Assembly: GCA_965369605.1 (NCBI GenBank)
Contig: CBDURE010000143.1
Span: 1 to 8,685 of the forward strand
Reading direction: 5' to 3'
DNA length: 8,685 bases
Origin: JAGGVT01 sp965369605
Lineage (GTDB): Bacteria; JAJVIF01; JAGGVT01
Both the position numbers and the translations under genes were made by a program. The stretch's first letter is position 1, and every line of letters begins with the position of its first letter. Of the stretch, positions 1 through 6,050 are shown piece after piece. The notes under the pieces are model-generated. The model saw only the letters and a list, made by a program, of their open reading frames with translations, ran no database searches and was not told the DNA's origin.

Positions 1-46
1 GACATGTGTAAACCATGTCCCTGACAATGTGTAAACCTTGTCCGTG
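1..46. repeat. Two tandem palindromic repeats
   Basis: Two adjacent units of about 23 bases share the core GTGTAAACC and end in TGTCC. Each unit is itself an inverted repeat: GACATG...CATGTC in the first and GACAA...TTGTC in the second, so the bases differ between copies but the pairing is kept. A degenerate third start (GGACAAAAC) follows at about 46-54. Such arrays resemble protein-binding repeats at the ends of DDE transposons (IS481-like ends come to mind from memory), but no transposase is visible and the window edge cuts the context. Confidence 0.5.
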
Positions 47-55
47 GACAAAACA

Positions 56-85
56 CCCCCCGCGAGCGGGGGGAGATTTTTTTTT
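56..85 (+). terminator. Hairpin plus T9 run, intrinsic terminator-like
   Basis: CCCCCCGC (56-63) pairs with GCGGGGGG (66-73); sterically this gives a six- to seven-pair stem with a small loop. A run of nine T begins at 77. This is the form of a Rho-independent terminator for plus-strand transcription coming from left of the window. The GC palindrome shares its core with the one at 184-205, so it may instead be one end of a repeat element. Confidence 0.5.
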
Positions 86-179
86 ACATTTGCAAAAACA
101 ATATACCTGGGAAGAGATTTATTTTCATTTACAAACACAAAATATCCAGTCTATATACTTGCGAAGGAGATATACAACA

Positions 180-217
180 TTCTCCCTCCCCGCTCGCGGG
201 GAGGGCTGGGGTGGGGG
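180..217. repeat. GC-rich palindrome of a widespread intergenic repeat type
   Basis: CCCTCCCCGC (184-193) is perfectly complementary to GCGGGGAGGG (196-205), followed by CTGGGGTGGGGG (206-217). A similar text, CCCTCTCC...GGAGAGGG followed by a TGGGGTGAGGG-type tail, is a familiar dispersed intergenic repeat in many bacteria (from memory). It lies in inverted orientation relative to the palindrome at 56-73, with the shared core CGCGAGCGGGG. Confidence 0.55.
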
Positions 218-246
218 CATCATGTTGTCGAAGCACGAAAATGCGC

Positions 247-276
247 GAAGACCGGTTAAATTAATAACCGGCCTTC
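247..276. repeat. Inverted repeat / hairpin
   Basis: CCGGTTA (252-258) pairs with TAACCGG (265-271) around the loop AATTAA. Beyond one mismatch (251/272), GAAG (247-250) pairs with CTTC (273-276). No T run follows on either strand, so it is not a standard terminator. Function unknown. Confidence 0.55.
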
Positions 277-340
277 ACTGGTGGGTGGAGATCTAACTAA
301 ATTAACTTACTTGGTTCCCCTGGAATGCCCTGGACTAATA

Positions 341-405
341 TGGCAGGAGGGATCCCACCTCTGTGAGGTGAATCCCACTATTATCCCTCCTGCCAATCAT
401 TTTTT
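341..405. repeat. Long two-tier hairpin, terminator-like on the plus strand
   Basis: A perfect 13-bp outer stem pairs 341-353 with 383-395 (TGGCAGGAGGGAT with ATCCCTCCTGCCA). Inside it CACCTC (356-361) pairs with GAGGTG (365-370). ATCCC occurs three times (352-356, 372-376, 383-387), so GGGAT (349-353) can pair with either the inner or the outer copy, giving two competing folds. T6 at 400-405 follows the outer stem by four bases, as in an intrinsic terminator on plus. On minus it starts one base after the stop codon of a 60-codon open frame. Confidence 0.6.
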
Positions 406-654
406 GCCCTCCCCTTTGGCAGGCAAATCCTGTCTTGAATATGCCCCTTCGCCAGAGTCCGATACAACTAAACCCGATGACCTTTTAACGGTAAGGACTG
501 TTGTTTCCTCAGCAACATTGTCGTCTAATTCAAATTGAAATCCAGAAGAAAATAAAGAAACAGCAAAAGTCAACCACATCTATCTTCTGGTTTTCTCTTG
601 CTATAGGAGTTTTTTTCAGATGTTAGTAGTTTCTAAATCTTTATAACAATTCAC

Positions 655-683
655 ATTATACCTTTAAATCCACAAAACCGCAA
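655..683 (-). promoter_or_regulatory. Possible leftward sigma-70-type promoter
   Basis: On the minus strand TTGCGG (683-678) is followed after 17 bases by a perfect TATAAT (660-655). It lies just beyond the end of the nucleoside phosphorylase-like gene and would drive transcription leftward into 1-650, where only a 60-codon frame (579-397) and hairpins are found. The -35 matches the consensus only in its TTG. It could be chance in AT-rich sequence. Confidence 0.3.
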
Positions 684-714
684 TGATGCCAATTGGAAAA
701 TTGTGTCGGATATT

Positions 715-1437
715 TCATCGTATCAAATTCAGAATCCCATCAGAGATTTTTTCCACTTCGCCATCGCCTTTGATATCAACCAGACCCAGCGCTCTGACTC
801 TCATGCCAAGATATCCGGCGATAAGCGATTCAGGAACAATTGCCCGTCCAAATGTCCCCGCTCCCTCATGAATTGCTTTCGAAAGGATATCCTCCGATGT
901 GGATTCACTTGTTGCCAGATGCACTACTGACGGATAATCACTCAGATTGTCGGAAATGTAAAGCGATTTCGCATCCAGGAAAAACTCCTCCGGTTCAGCA
1001 GGCATCATCCAGTAATCAAGCGGGTTTATGCCTGTCATGTTGATATGGTCATCGATTCGCACAATCGCGCTGCCAATTTCACTGGACGCTTTTACACCGT
1101 CGATAATCATCACCGATTCAATCTCAAGCCATTTGAAAACGTGAAGCGCGAACGACATCTTTTCAAGGATATCATCCGGCTCATCAGAATTGCATGAATA
1201 ACAAACGGATGGCGGAGTTTTTCCGCAATCGATTAACGAAAGCCCCATTGATTCATTCTCTTTTCCGATTTCCAAAGTATGCTTTCTGGATGTCAGATAT
1301 GCTTTAAGTTCATCCGGCAGAGATGCACCGAGCAGGATTGATGAACCAAATTCGCTCACGCCCGCGCCAACCCGCACTTGTTGGGCGATCATCGCGGGGA
1401 TTTCCGGTGGATATTGTGATGGCAGTTTAATTGGCAA
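715..1437 (-). CDS. Diverged purine nucleoside phosphorylase-like protein
   Basis: A 240-residue product resembling the PNP/MTAP branch of the nucleoside phosphorylase family, which cleaves purine nucleosides with phosphate. Seen: an N-terminal Gly-rich turn (GAGVSEFG, 25-31), the strand and glycine stretch at 108-122, the hallmark DHINMTGINPL (130-140, compared with the family DHINL...NPL), and VPESLIAGYLGMRV at 201-214 matching the family VPE...A...G(L/M)RV. By eye, the conserved Asn of the family ITN motif aligns with Ile222, and the Gly-rich AAGG stretch is replaced by DGVKAS, so activity on normal substrates is doubtful. The start is TTG, with GAGG seven bases upstream and an in-frame stop five codons further up; ATG at codon 16 is the alternative but has no good ribosome site. 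It begins two bases after the protease stop, so it is the last gene of the operon. Why it accompanies a protease is unknown. The fold is likely; the function is uncertain. Confidence 0.7.
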   Translation of the reverse strand: MPIKLPSQYPPEIPAMIAQQVRVGAGVSEFGSSILLGASLPDELKAYLTSRKHTLEIGKENESMGLSLIDCGKTPPSVCYSCNSDEPDDILEKMSFALHVFKWLEIESVMIIDGVKASSEIGSAIVRIDDHINMTGINPLDYWMMPAEPEEFFLDAKSLYISDNLSDYPSVVHLATSESTSEDILSKAIHEGAGTFGRAIVPESLIAGYLGMRVRALGLVDIKGDGEVEKISDGILNLIR

Positions 1438-1439
1438 TT

Positions 1440-2960
1440 TTAGCGCCTCGGTTCAGTATGTTCAGGAGTAACACCTGAAACATCCTCAACACCAGTGGGA
1501 TTGTTTAAAAACGTCGCGTGCATTGTATCGCCCTGAGTTGAAATGTTGCAAATCCTGATTCCGGTTGGATCCCCGGGATTGTTATAAGCACTGGGATATG
1601 TGTAATCAGTGAATCTAAAATTTCCGCTTTCGAAATAAAACGGATCAGTGGCATCACCGTAATTTATCTTGTGGTCAATATCATCCCTGCCGTCGGCCTC
1701 CTCAAGATCAACATATCGGAAATCATCGTTCTGCTGATTGCCGTTATCGTAGCAGTGCCAGATTAAAACGCCCTCGCCCGGAATATGAGCATCATAACCG
1801 CTCTTTCTTCTATTTTCGATAAGGAAATATTCCAATCCCATTTCACCATCGGTCCACAACCTGTATGTGTAATTGATATCCGGAATTGTGATAATCGGCG
1901 CGTTTCTCATATCGGTTGTAACATTTGCGGGATTAATCCAGCCAAGTTTGTATCTGCACCATGCGGACATCTGAACCGGCCAGACGCCATTACCCTCTCC
2001 CCAGCATCCGTACGACATCAAACACCAGTACCCAACGCCGTTTGAGGAACCGTCATAATCATACAAATCGGGAAGACCCATCGCATGGCCGTGTTCATGG
2101 GCAAATGTCCCCATGTTTGAATCTTCCGTTGCAAGGAAATATGGATATACCCAGACATCATCCACTTTTTTGTGAGACCACAAACTCCATTTGTGAGGCC
2201 AGAATGTGTCCCAATCTTTCTCGCCGGCGACAACAACCATTAACGACTCAACTCTACCGTAGCCGTTATTATCAAACTCACTGAAATCGATATATGGGTC
2301 GGCAAGATCAATAGCCAGATTCACAACATCCGGCGCACTATTGAATCCGAAATAGTCAGACGCATTTGCATCGATTCTGAACCATCCGCCGTTCACGCCG
2401 GAATCCGCGACAGTGCCAACGCAATCAAGCATATTTAACGAAAGCGCATGATAGAAATCGCGCATGCTCGGTGTGGACAGAACATCCTCACTAAAAAGCA
2501 AATCGGTAAAATACTGCGTGCCTTTTGCGGGATTCCCCTGACGGTCGTTGAAATCAACCAGGATCACAATCGATTTCTGCTCGCCAATTGATGGCGCATC
2601 CCAGTATCCCTGCGCATAGCGTACCACCGGATATCCAAGTTCGAGAAAATCACGTTCATCAATTACGTTGTTTGAATCAAAATCGATATCCGTTTTCAAT
2701 ACGGGTGAATCGCTTATAAGAACGCCCTTTATTTGCTCGATTTTTTCCGGGATCAACAGCATTTCATCGGGATTATAATCGCGTGTTGGATTCTTCTCAA
2801 TGTAATCGAACCACTGCTGCATCATCGCGCCATATTTACCCTCAGCCTGATATTTGGTGGCATCATCGGGATGCATCGGCAGGAGCGCAAACGATGGCGT
2901 TTGAAATGCGGCAAGGAAAATCGCTGTTGTGATTATTATAAAAAGTGGATTTCGATTCAT
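1440..2960 (-). CDS. Secreted M6-family (immune inhibitor A-like) metalloprotease
   Basis: A 506-residue zinc protease predicted to act outside the inner membrane. Residues 1-25 are a signal peptide (hydrophobic core FIIITTAIFLAAF, cleavage near SFA). Residues 93-104 form an EF-hand loop of dockerin type (D93, D95, N97, D101, D104). The catalytic domain starts near 128. Residues 225-257 (FDNNGYG, VVVAGEKDWDTFWPHKW) match the Ca-loop and WPHKW segment typical of M6. The active site is HEHGHAMGLPDLYD at 288-301: H288 and H292 bind zinc, E289 is catalytic, and D298 is a likely third ligand. MSYGCWG (315-321) follows, then a beta-rich part. The tail (PTGVEDV, 488-494) looks like the linker that often precedes a C-terminal sorting domain, but none follows. 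ATG overlaps the upstream stop as ATGA, so translation is probably coupled. Family assignment is firm; the substrate is unknown. Confidence 0.93.
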   Translation of the reverse strand: MNRNPLFIIITTAIFLAAFQTPSFALLPMHPDDATKYQAEGKYGAMMQQWFDYIEKNPTRDYNPDEMLLIPEKIEQIKGVLISDSPVLKTDIDFDSNNVIDERDFLELGYPVVRYAQGYWDAPSIGEQKSIVILVDFNDRQGNPAKGTQYFTDLLFSEDVLSTPSMRDFYHALSLNMLDCVGTVADSGVNGGWFRIDANASDYFGFNSAPDVVNLAIDLADPYIDFSEFDNNGYGRVESLMVVVAGEKDWDTFWPHKWSLWSHKKVDDVWVYPYFLATEDSNMGTFAHEHGHAMGLPDLYDYDGSSNGVGYWCLMSYGCWGEGNGVWPVQMSAWCRYKLGWINPANVTTDMRNAPIITIPDINYTYRLWTDGEMGLEYFLIENRRKSGYDAHIPGEGVLIWHCYDNGNQQNDDFRYVDLEEADGRDDIDHKINYGDATDPFYFESGNFRFTDYTYPSAYNNPGDPTGIRICNISTQGDTMHATFLNNPTGVEDVSGVTPEHTEPRR

Positions 2961-3511
2961 TTACGCTCACCCCCCGTCAATTCATGGGGTTCAAACGGTT
3001 TTATATCAAGCCTGTGATGCCTGTGGTCTCTAAATATCAGATAATCGGGACGGTTGAAAATGCGAAACGGCATCTCTGTCGCGCCGCACTTAAGCTGGAA
3101 ACGAATTCGCCCGATAAACCGCGGTGATTTAATATCTCCCATATCGGGAAATGGCCTGCTGACCGCAATCGCAGCCATGCCATTTGACGAATCAAACATG
3201 TCCGCTTTCAATTCAGGCGGAATGAACCTTATTTTCTCAGACAGCATCAGCGGATTGTCGCTGAAACCCTCCGACGGCTCAAACCCTATAAATTCAATAC
3301 ACCGATGATTGAATTCAAGGCGCATCGAAAACTGGTAAAGCGCAGCGATATTCTCAACCGATAAATCGACATAATGCTCCCCGTTTTCCATGTACGGGTC
3401 AGACAAACCGACTCTGGCAGATGTGTCATCGACGGGTACCACAGCATCATTCGCACCGGAGGAGCATCCGGCAAGAAGGATAAATAAAAACACGATTGAT
3501 ATAATTCTCAT
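2957..3511 (-). CDS. Lipoprotein with cohesin-like domain
   Basis: A 184-residue protein with a lipoprotein signal (hydrophobic ISIVFLFILLAG, then Cys16 with Ser at +2, which suggests the outer membrane under the E. coli Lol rule). Residues 47-150 resemble the cohesin/carbohydrate-binding fold: YVDLSVENIAALYQFSMRLEF gives the opening strands, with N.H in place of the usual YDP before CIEFIGFEPSEGF; later strands are MAAIAVSR (112-119) and FIGRIRFQLKCG (132-143). Cohesins hold dockerin-bearing enzymes, and the next gene encodes a protease with one dockerin-type loop. The C-terminus (150-184) is short and basic with DHRHHR. Start: ATG with GAGG seven bases upstream, and a promoter-like TATAAT about 40 bases before it. 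It is the first gene of the three-gene operon. The cohesin-like call rests on strand pattern by eye and is moderate; the lipoprotein call is strong. Confidence 0.75.
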   Translation of the reverse strand: MRIISIVFLFILLAGCSSGANDAVVPVDDTSARVGLSDPYMENGEHYVDLSVENIAALYQFSMRLEFNHRCIEFIGFEPSEGFSDNPLMLSEKIRFIPPELKADMFDSSNGMAAIAVSRPFPDMGDIKSPRFIGRIRFQLKCGATEMPFRIFNRPDYLIFRDHRHHRLDIKPFEPHELTGGERK

Positions 3512-3550
3512 GAAATAACCTCATGATTGGAATGAAAACATACATTAAGC

Positions 3551-3578
3551 ATTATACTATTATTTCGTGGAAGTGCAA
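3551..3578 (-). promoter_or_regulatory. Promoter of the lipoprotein-protease-PNP operon
   Basis: On the minus strand TTGCAC (3578-3573), a 16-base spacer and a perfect TATAAT (3556-3551) lie upstream of the lipoprotein start at 3511. The implied leader is about 30-35 bases and contains the ribosome site GAGG. It is the only clear promoter upstream of the three genes, whose spacings (ATGA overlap, 2-nt gap) imply one transcript. Confidence 0.5.
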
Positions 3579-3590
3579 AAGACAGGAGTT

Positions 3591-3621
3591 GCAACCCGGC
3601 ATCCCTTTGCCGGGGCATTGC
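3591..3621. repeat. GC-rich palindrome, copy 1 of a dispersed hairpin
   Basis: CCCGGCA (3595-3601) pairs with TGCCGGG (3608-3614); outside these GCAA (3591-3594) can pair with TTGC (3618-3621) across a small bulge. The 20-base core AACCCGGCA..C.CTTTGCCGGG recurs at 8260-8281 with two differences. It lies between divergent genes, so it is not needed as a terminator for either one. It looks like a REP-like dispersed palindrome. Confidence 0.55.
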
Positions 3622-3681
3622 GTGAATCATGCAAAAGGATAGTCAGAAGTTGGATTTGTGGTAAATCTGATTATTCAAGGT

Positions 3682-3687
3682 TATAAT
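3682..3687 (+). promoter_or_regulatory. Possible -10 box for the nuclease gene
   Basis: A perfect TATAAT lies 68 bases before the ATG at 3756. No good -35 is seen at 16-18 bases. TATAGT at 3712-3717 is an alternative. The ribosome site AAGGAA (about 3742-3747) is suitably placed before the start. Confidence 0.35.
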
Positions 3688-3755
3688 GAGTAAAGATTAG
3701 GATTAACTGAATATAGTTATCATGTGTTTCTAAACGAAATAAAGGAAAAGCAACA

Positions 3756-4841
3756 ATGGATCTATCTAACCATATTAAAGATATTAAAACCAACATTGAA
3801 GCCGGACGTTTTAATAGTGAAGCTGAAGTCTCTCAAGGTATCGTATTACGATTGCTCCAAGCTTTAGGATGGCAAATTTATGATTCAGAGATTGTTTGTC
3901 CTGAATATTCGGTGGAGGGTAGACGAGTGGATTATGCCTTATGTCATCCACGCTCTAAACCTATTGTTTTCATTGAAGTTAAACAGATAGGTCAATCTGA
4001 GGGAGCTGAAAAGCAATTATTTGAGTATGCTTTCTATCATGGCGTACCAATGGCTATTTTAACAGACGGACAAGAATGGCATTTTTTCTTACCAGCAGAA
4101 CAAGGAGAATATCAGGACAGACGAGTATACAAACTCGACCTACTTGAAAGAGAGATTGAAGAGAGTGTTGAGATATTTGAAAAGTATCTTGAATATAATG
4201 CAATTTCTTCTGGAAAAGCAATTGATACTGCTAGAAAAGATTATCAAAATGTGGCAAGAAAACGGCAGATTTTGGACACACTCCCTATTGCTTGGAGAAA
4301 GTTGATTGAAGAGAAAGATGAATTACTTATAGAATTAATTGCCGATAAGGTGGAAAGTCTATGTGGTTATAAACCGGAGTTTAATGCTGTTTCTAGTTTT
4401 ATGTTAAAACAAGATTTAATAATTGAACCTTCTGAGAAGCCAATAATTTCTCAACCAAAAAGAAGAAGAACTCGAAAGATAAAACTGAACAAACATCAAT
4501 TAACTGAAGAATTTAGTTTTGTGTTAAAAGGTAAAACGTATAATGCAAAAAATGCTAGGGATATTATGGAAAAAGTTTTTAAAACACTTGACAGATCAGA
4601 TAAGACCTTTCTGAAACGATTTAATGAACAAAAGCATGGAAAGAAAAGACGTTATATCGCAAGAGATAAATATAAACTCTATCCTGATCGTCCAGATTTA
4701 TGCGAGCAGAATTCTGTGCAATTGAGAGCAGGTTGGTATATGGGGACAAATTATAGTAGAGGAAATATTATTAGAATTCTCCAATTAGTCTGTGATGTTG
4801 CTGGCTTAAGATATGGAAAAGACCTAATTATCAACATGTAA
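3756..4841 (+). CDS. PD-(D/E)XK nuclease with HsdR-like N-terminal domain
   Basis: A 361-residue protein. Residues 1-125 match the type I restriction R-subunit N-terminal nuclease domain: a helix with SEAEV (21-25), then GWQIYDSEIVCPEY, D59 in RVDYAL, E74-V-K76 in IEVK, Q87 in KQLFEYAF, and TDGQEWHFF (103-111). D59, E74 and K76 would be the metal-dependent DNA-cleaving centre. Residues 130-205 are helical and charged. A basic linker (PKRRRTRKIK, 234-243) leads to a C-terminal domain (250-361) that I do not recognise (GWYMGTNYSRGNIIRILQLVCDVAG), perhaps DNA-binding. There is no helicase, specificity subunit or methylase nearby, so this is a stand-alone nuclease, possibly a type IV-like defence enzyme or a repair factor. 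The gene is clearly more AT-rich (sampled lines 28-48% GC) than its neighbours and lies alone on the plus strand between minus genes, which suggests horizontal gain. It converges on the hydrolase gene with a 16-base gap. Confidence 0.85.
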   Translation: MDLSNHIKDIKTNIEAGRFNSEAEVSQGIVLRLLQALGWQIYDSEIVCPEYSVEGRRVDYALCHPRSKPIVFIEVKQIGQSEGAEKQLFEYAFYHGVPMAILTDGQEWHFFLPAEQGEYQDRRVYKLDLLEREIEESVEIFEKYLEYNAISSGKAIDTARKDYQNVARKRQILDTLPIAWRKLIEEKDELLIELIADKVESLCGYKPEFNAVSSFMLKQDLIIEPSEKPIISQPKRRRTRKIKLNKHQLTEEFSFVLKGKTYNAKNARDIMEKVFKTLDRSDKTFLKRFNEQKHGKKRRYIARDKYKLYPDRPDLCEQNSVQLRAGWYMGTNYSRGNIIRILQLVCDVAGLRYGKDLIINM

Positions 4842-4857
4842 AATGACTAGTTCTCCA

Positions 4858-5553
4858 CTAAGAGAAAACACTAATTAATGTTGTCAAACTCAAATCATCG
4901 CCAACGATAACAAACCGCATACCCGCATTCATCGCCCCCACAGCGTCATACTCCTCCCTGTCGCCTATATATAACGCCTCTGATGCCTGAACGCCCAAAT
5001 CATCCAGCGCTTTTAGAAAAATGCGCGGATCGGGCTTTCTTATTCCCATTACACTGGATATAACAACCGTTTCAAAATAATCCTCTATTCCGACCTTGCG
5101 CATCAACAGCCTTAATCTGTTTTCCGAATGTGATGCGTTTGACACCAGTCCGATTTTGTAACCGTTATTTTTAAGAAAATCCAGCAATTCGATTGCGCCG
5201 TCAATGGCAATGGTGCAATCAAGTTCGAGTTCGAATATCAGATCATCAAATGGTGTCGCCAGTCTCTTTGCCGATTCATCCGAGAAACCGAGTTGTGCAA
5301 AGAAAGTTTGATTGAAGTCGGTGATTTTCAAATTCAAGTCAGCGGAATAAAACTCATCCTGCATCGTCACCCAGTATCGTTCGATAATCATGCGGAAATC
5401 GGGATATGAGATTTGAGGGTCGCCATCGGTGAGTTGATTTTGAAATTTCCTGTACACGTCCGGCGATGGATTATTGATGTATTCAATCAAAGTCCCGCCG
5501 AGGTCGAACAGTACCGCTTTTATGCCTGTTATATCGATTGCCGGTTTAATCAT
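4858..5553 (-). CDS. HAD-superfamily hydrolase (subfamily IA type)
   Basis: A 231-residue cytoplasmic enzyme, the normal length for HAD-IA phosphatases. Motif I is FDLGGTL with nucleophile D17, with the second acid position as Gly19, as in many FDLGGTL members. A helical cap spans about 24-115. Motif II is LVSNAS (S138), motif III is the lysine of IRKPDP (K173), and motif IV is YIGDREEYD (D198, with D203). All four motifs are present, so it should be active as a phosphatase or dehalogenase-like hydrolase; the substrate cannot be told. The ATG has no clear Shine-Dalgarno, but TATAAT lies only eight bases upstream, which points to a leaderless or very short-leader mRNA. The small lipoprotein gene ends 36 bases upstream on the same strand, so read-through is also possible. 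The 3' end converges on the nuclease gene; only a weak TTCTC/GAGAA inverted repeat lies there. Confidence 0.9.
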   Translation of the reverse strand: MIKPAIDITGIKAVLFDLGGTLIEYINNPSPDVYRKFQNQLTDGDPQISYPDFRMIIERYWVTMQDEFYSADLNLKITDFNQTFFAQLGFSDESAKRLATPFDDLIFELELDCTIAIDGAIELLDFLKNNGYKIGLVSNASHSENRLRLLMRKVGIEDYFETVVISSVMGIRKPDPRIFLKALDDLGVQASEALYIGDREEYDAVGAMNAGMRFVIVGDDLSLTTLISVFS

Positions 5554-5561
5554 ACAGCAGG

Positions 5562-5567
5562 ATTATA
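5562..5567 (-). promoter_or_regulatory. -10 box immediately before the HAD hydrolase
   Basis: A perfect TATAAT on the minus strand (5567-5562) ends eight bases before the ATG at 5553. Transcription would start at or within a few bases of the start codon. No strong -35 is visible at 17 bases upstream; that region overlaps the 3' end of the preceding lipoprotein gene. Confidence 0.35.
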
Positions 5568-5589
5568 GCCAATGGGGGAAGAAAATACA

Positions 5590-5982
5590 CTACTCACGTT
5601 TGCCTTCCCATTTTCCCTCGATACCCTCACCCGCGGACCATGTCCCCGAGCCGGTGCATACGCCATCCTCAATTTTGAATGCCCCTTTCCATGTAGCAAA
5701 CGACATCCTGTCCGCAACATGGCCTTTGGTTGACAGAGACATTTCACCAGTCGGATCGATTGTCCCACGGCCGTAAATCTCACCCATTGAACTGTCCTGT
5801 ATTGTCGCTTCCACCATGCCATCGGCGGAAAACTCGGCTGTCCATGTTCCGGATGCTTCACCCGAATATGTTCCGATGTAGTGTCCCGCAAATGATTTGA
5901 CAGTCTCGTTTTGCGGTTCACAACCGATAAAACCTGCAAGAAGGATGATACACAGGATATTTAAAAATAATCGAAATAGCAT
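5590..5982 (-). CDS. Small beta-rich lipoprotein
   Basis: A 130-residue lipoprotein. The signal peptide ends at the lipobox AGFIGC with Cys21; Glu at +2 does not suggest inner-membrane retention. The mature part is one domain of short strands: GHYIGTYSGEASGTWTAEFS, then ADGMVEATI, GRGTIDPTGEMSLST, TWKGAFKIEDG, and GSGTWSAGEGIEGKWEGKRE at the end. This G-x-Y-x-G / S-G-x-W / D-G pattern is common in small bacterial beta-barrel-like secreted domains that resemble calycins; their function is mostly unknown. A start at 5982 gives a complete signal peptide. Upstream GGTGAT is a weak ribosome site and TATAAT lies at 6022-6017. A different frame overlaps it but has no signal or domain pattern. Location is well supported; the molecular role is unknown. 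Confidence 0.85.
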   Translation of the reverse strand: MLFRLFLNILCIILLAGFIGCEPQNETVKSFAGHYIGTYSGEASGTWTAEFSADGMVEATIQDSSMGEIYGRGTIDPTGEMSLSTKGHVADRMSFATWKGAFKIEDGVCTGSGTWSAGEGIEGKWEGKRE

Positions 5983-6016
5983 TTCGCCATCACCGCCATA
6001 TGTAGTTAAGTCTGGA

Positions 6017-6022
6017 ATTATA
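6017..6022 (-). promoter_or_regulatory. -10 box upstream of the small lipoprotein
   Basis: A perfect TATAAT on the minus strand, 34 bases before the ATG at 5982. No recognisable -35 lies at standard distance. It would serve the small lipoprotein and possibly the downstream HAD hydrolase. Confidence 0.35.
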
Positions 6023-6050
6023 TCCCAGATGCTTCGATTGTTAGACTCGG

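Larger units (their letters stand above)
1..714. other. Gene-poor spacer rich in repeats and hairpins
   Basis: About 700 bases without a convincing protein gene. From left to right it holds two tandem palindromic repeats, a GC-rich hairpin with a T run (56-85), an AT-rich part with a degenerate direct repeat (about 82-107 against 122-147), a second GC-rich palindrome (184-205), a hairpin at 247-276, a long hairpin at 341-395, and a possible leftward promoter near 655-683. The short open frames here lack good ribosome sites and resemble no family I recognise. The best of them is a 60-codon frame on the minus strand (579-397), treated as a finding. The mixture suggests accumulated repeats or the remnants of small mobile elements. 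Confidence 0.6.

Noticed and set aside
1..57. CRISPR array
   Set aside because: Only two to three short palindromic units directly abutting, with no spacers of even length and no cas genes.
15..296. Open frames on the plus strand across the left spacer
   Set aside because: They run through palindromes and a T9 run, have no ribosome site and translate to low-complexity or repeat-derived sequence.
2018..2236. Minus-strand frame inside the M6 protease
   Set aside because: Out-of-frame shadow of the catalytic region; the HEHGH motif is in the main frame.
4842..4870. Terminator between the convergent nuclease and hydrolase genes
   Set aside because: Only a five-pair TTCTC/GAGAA repeat, AT-rich and partly inside the hydrolase coding end; too weak to call.
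5550..5939. 129-codon minus-strand frame overlapping the small lipoprotein
   Set aside because: It lies in another frame of a gene with a clear lipobox and a beta-domain pattern; its own translation is Arg/Pro/His-rich with no signal or domain.
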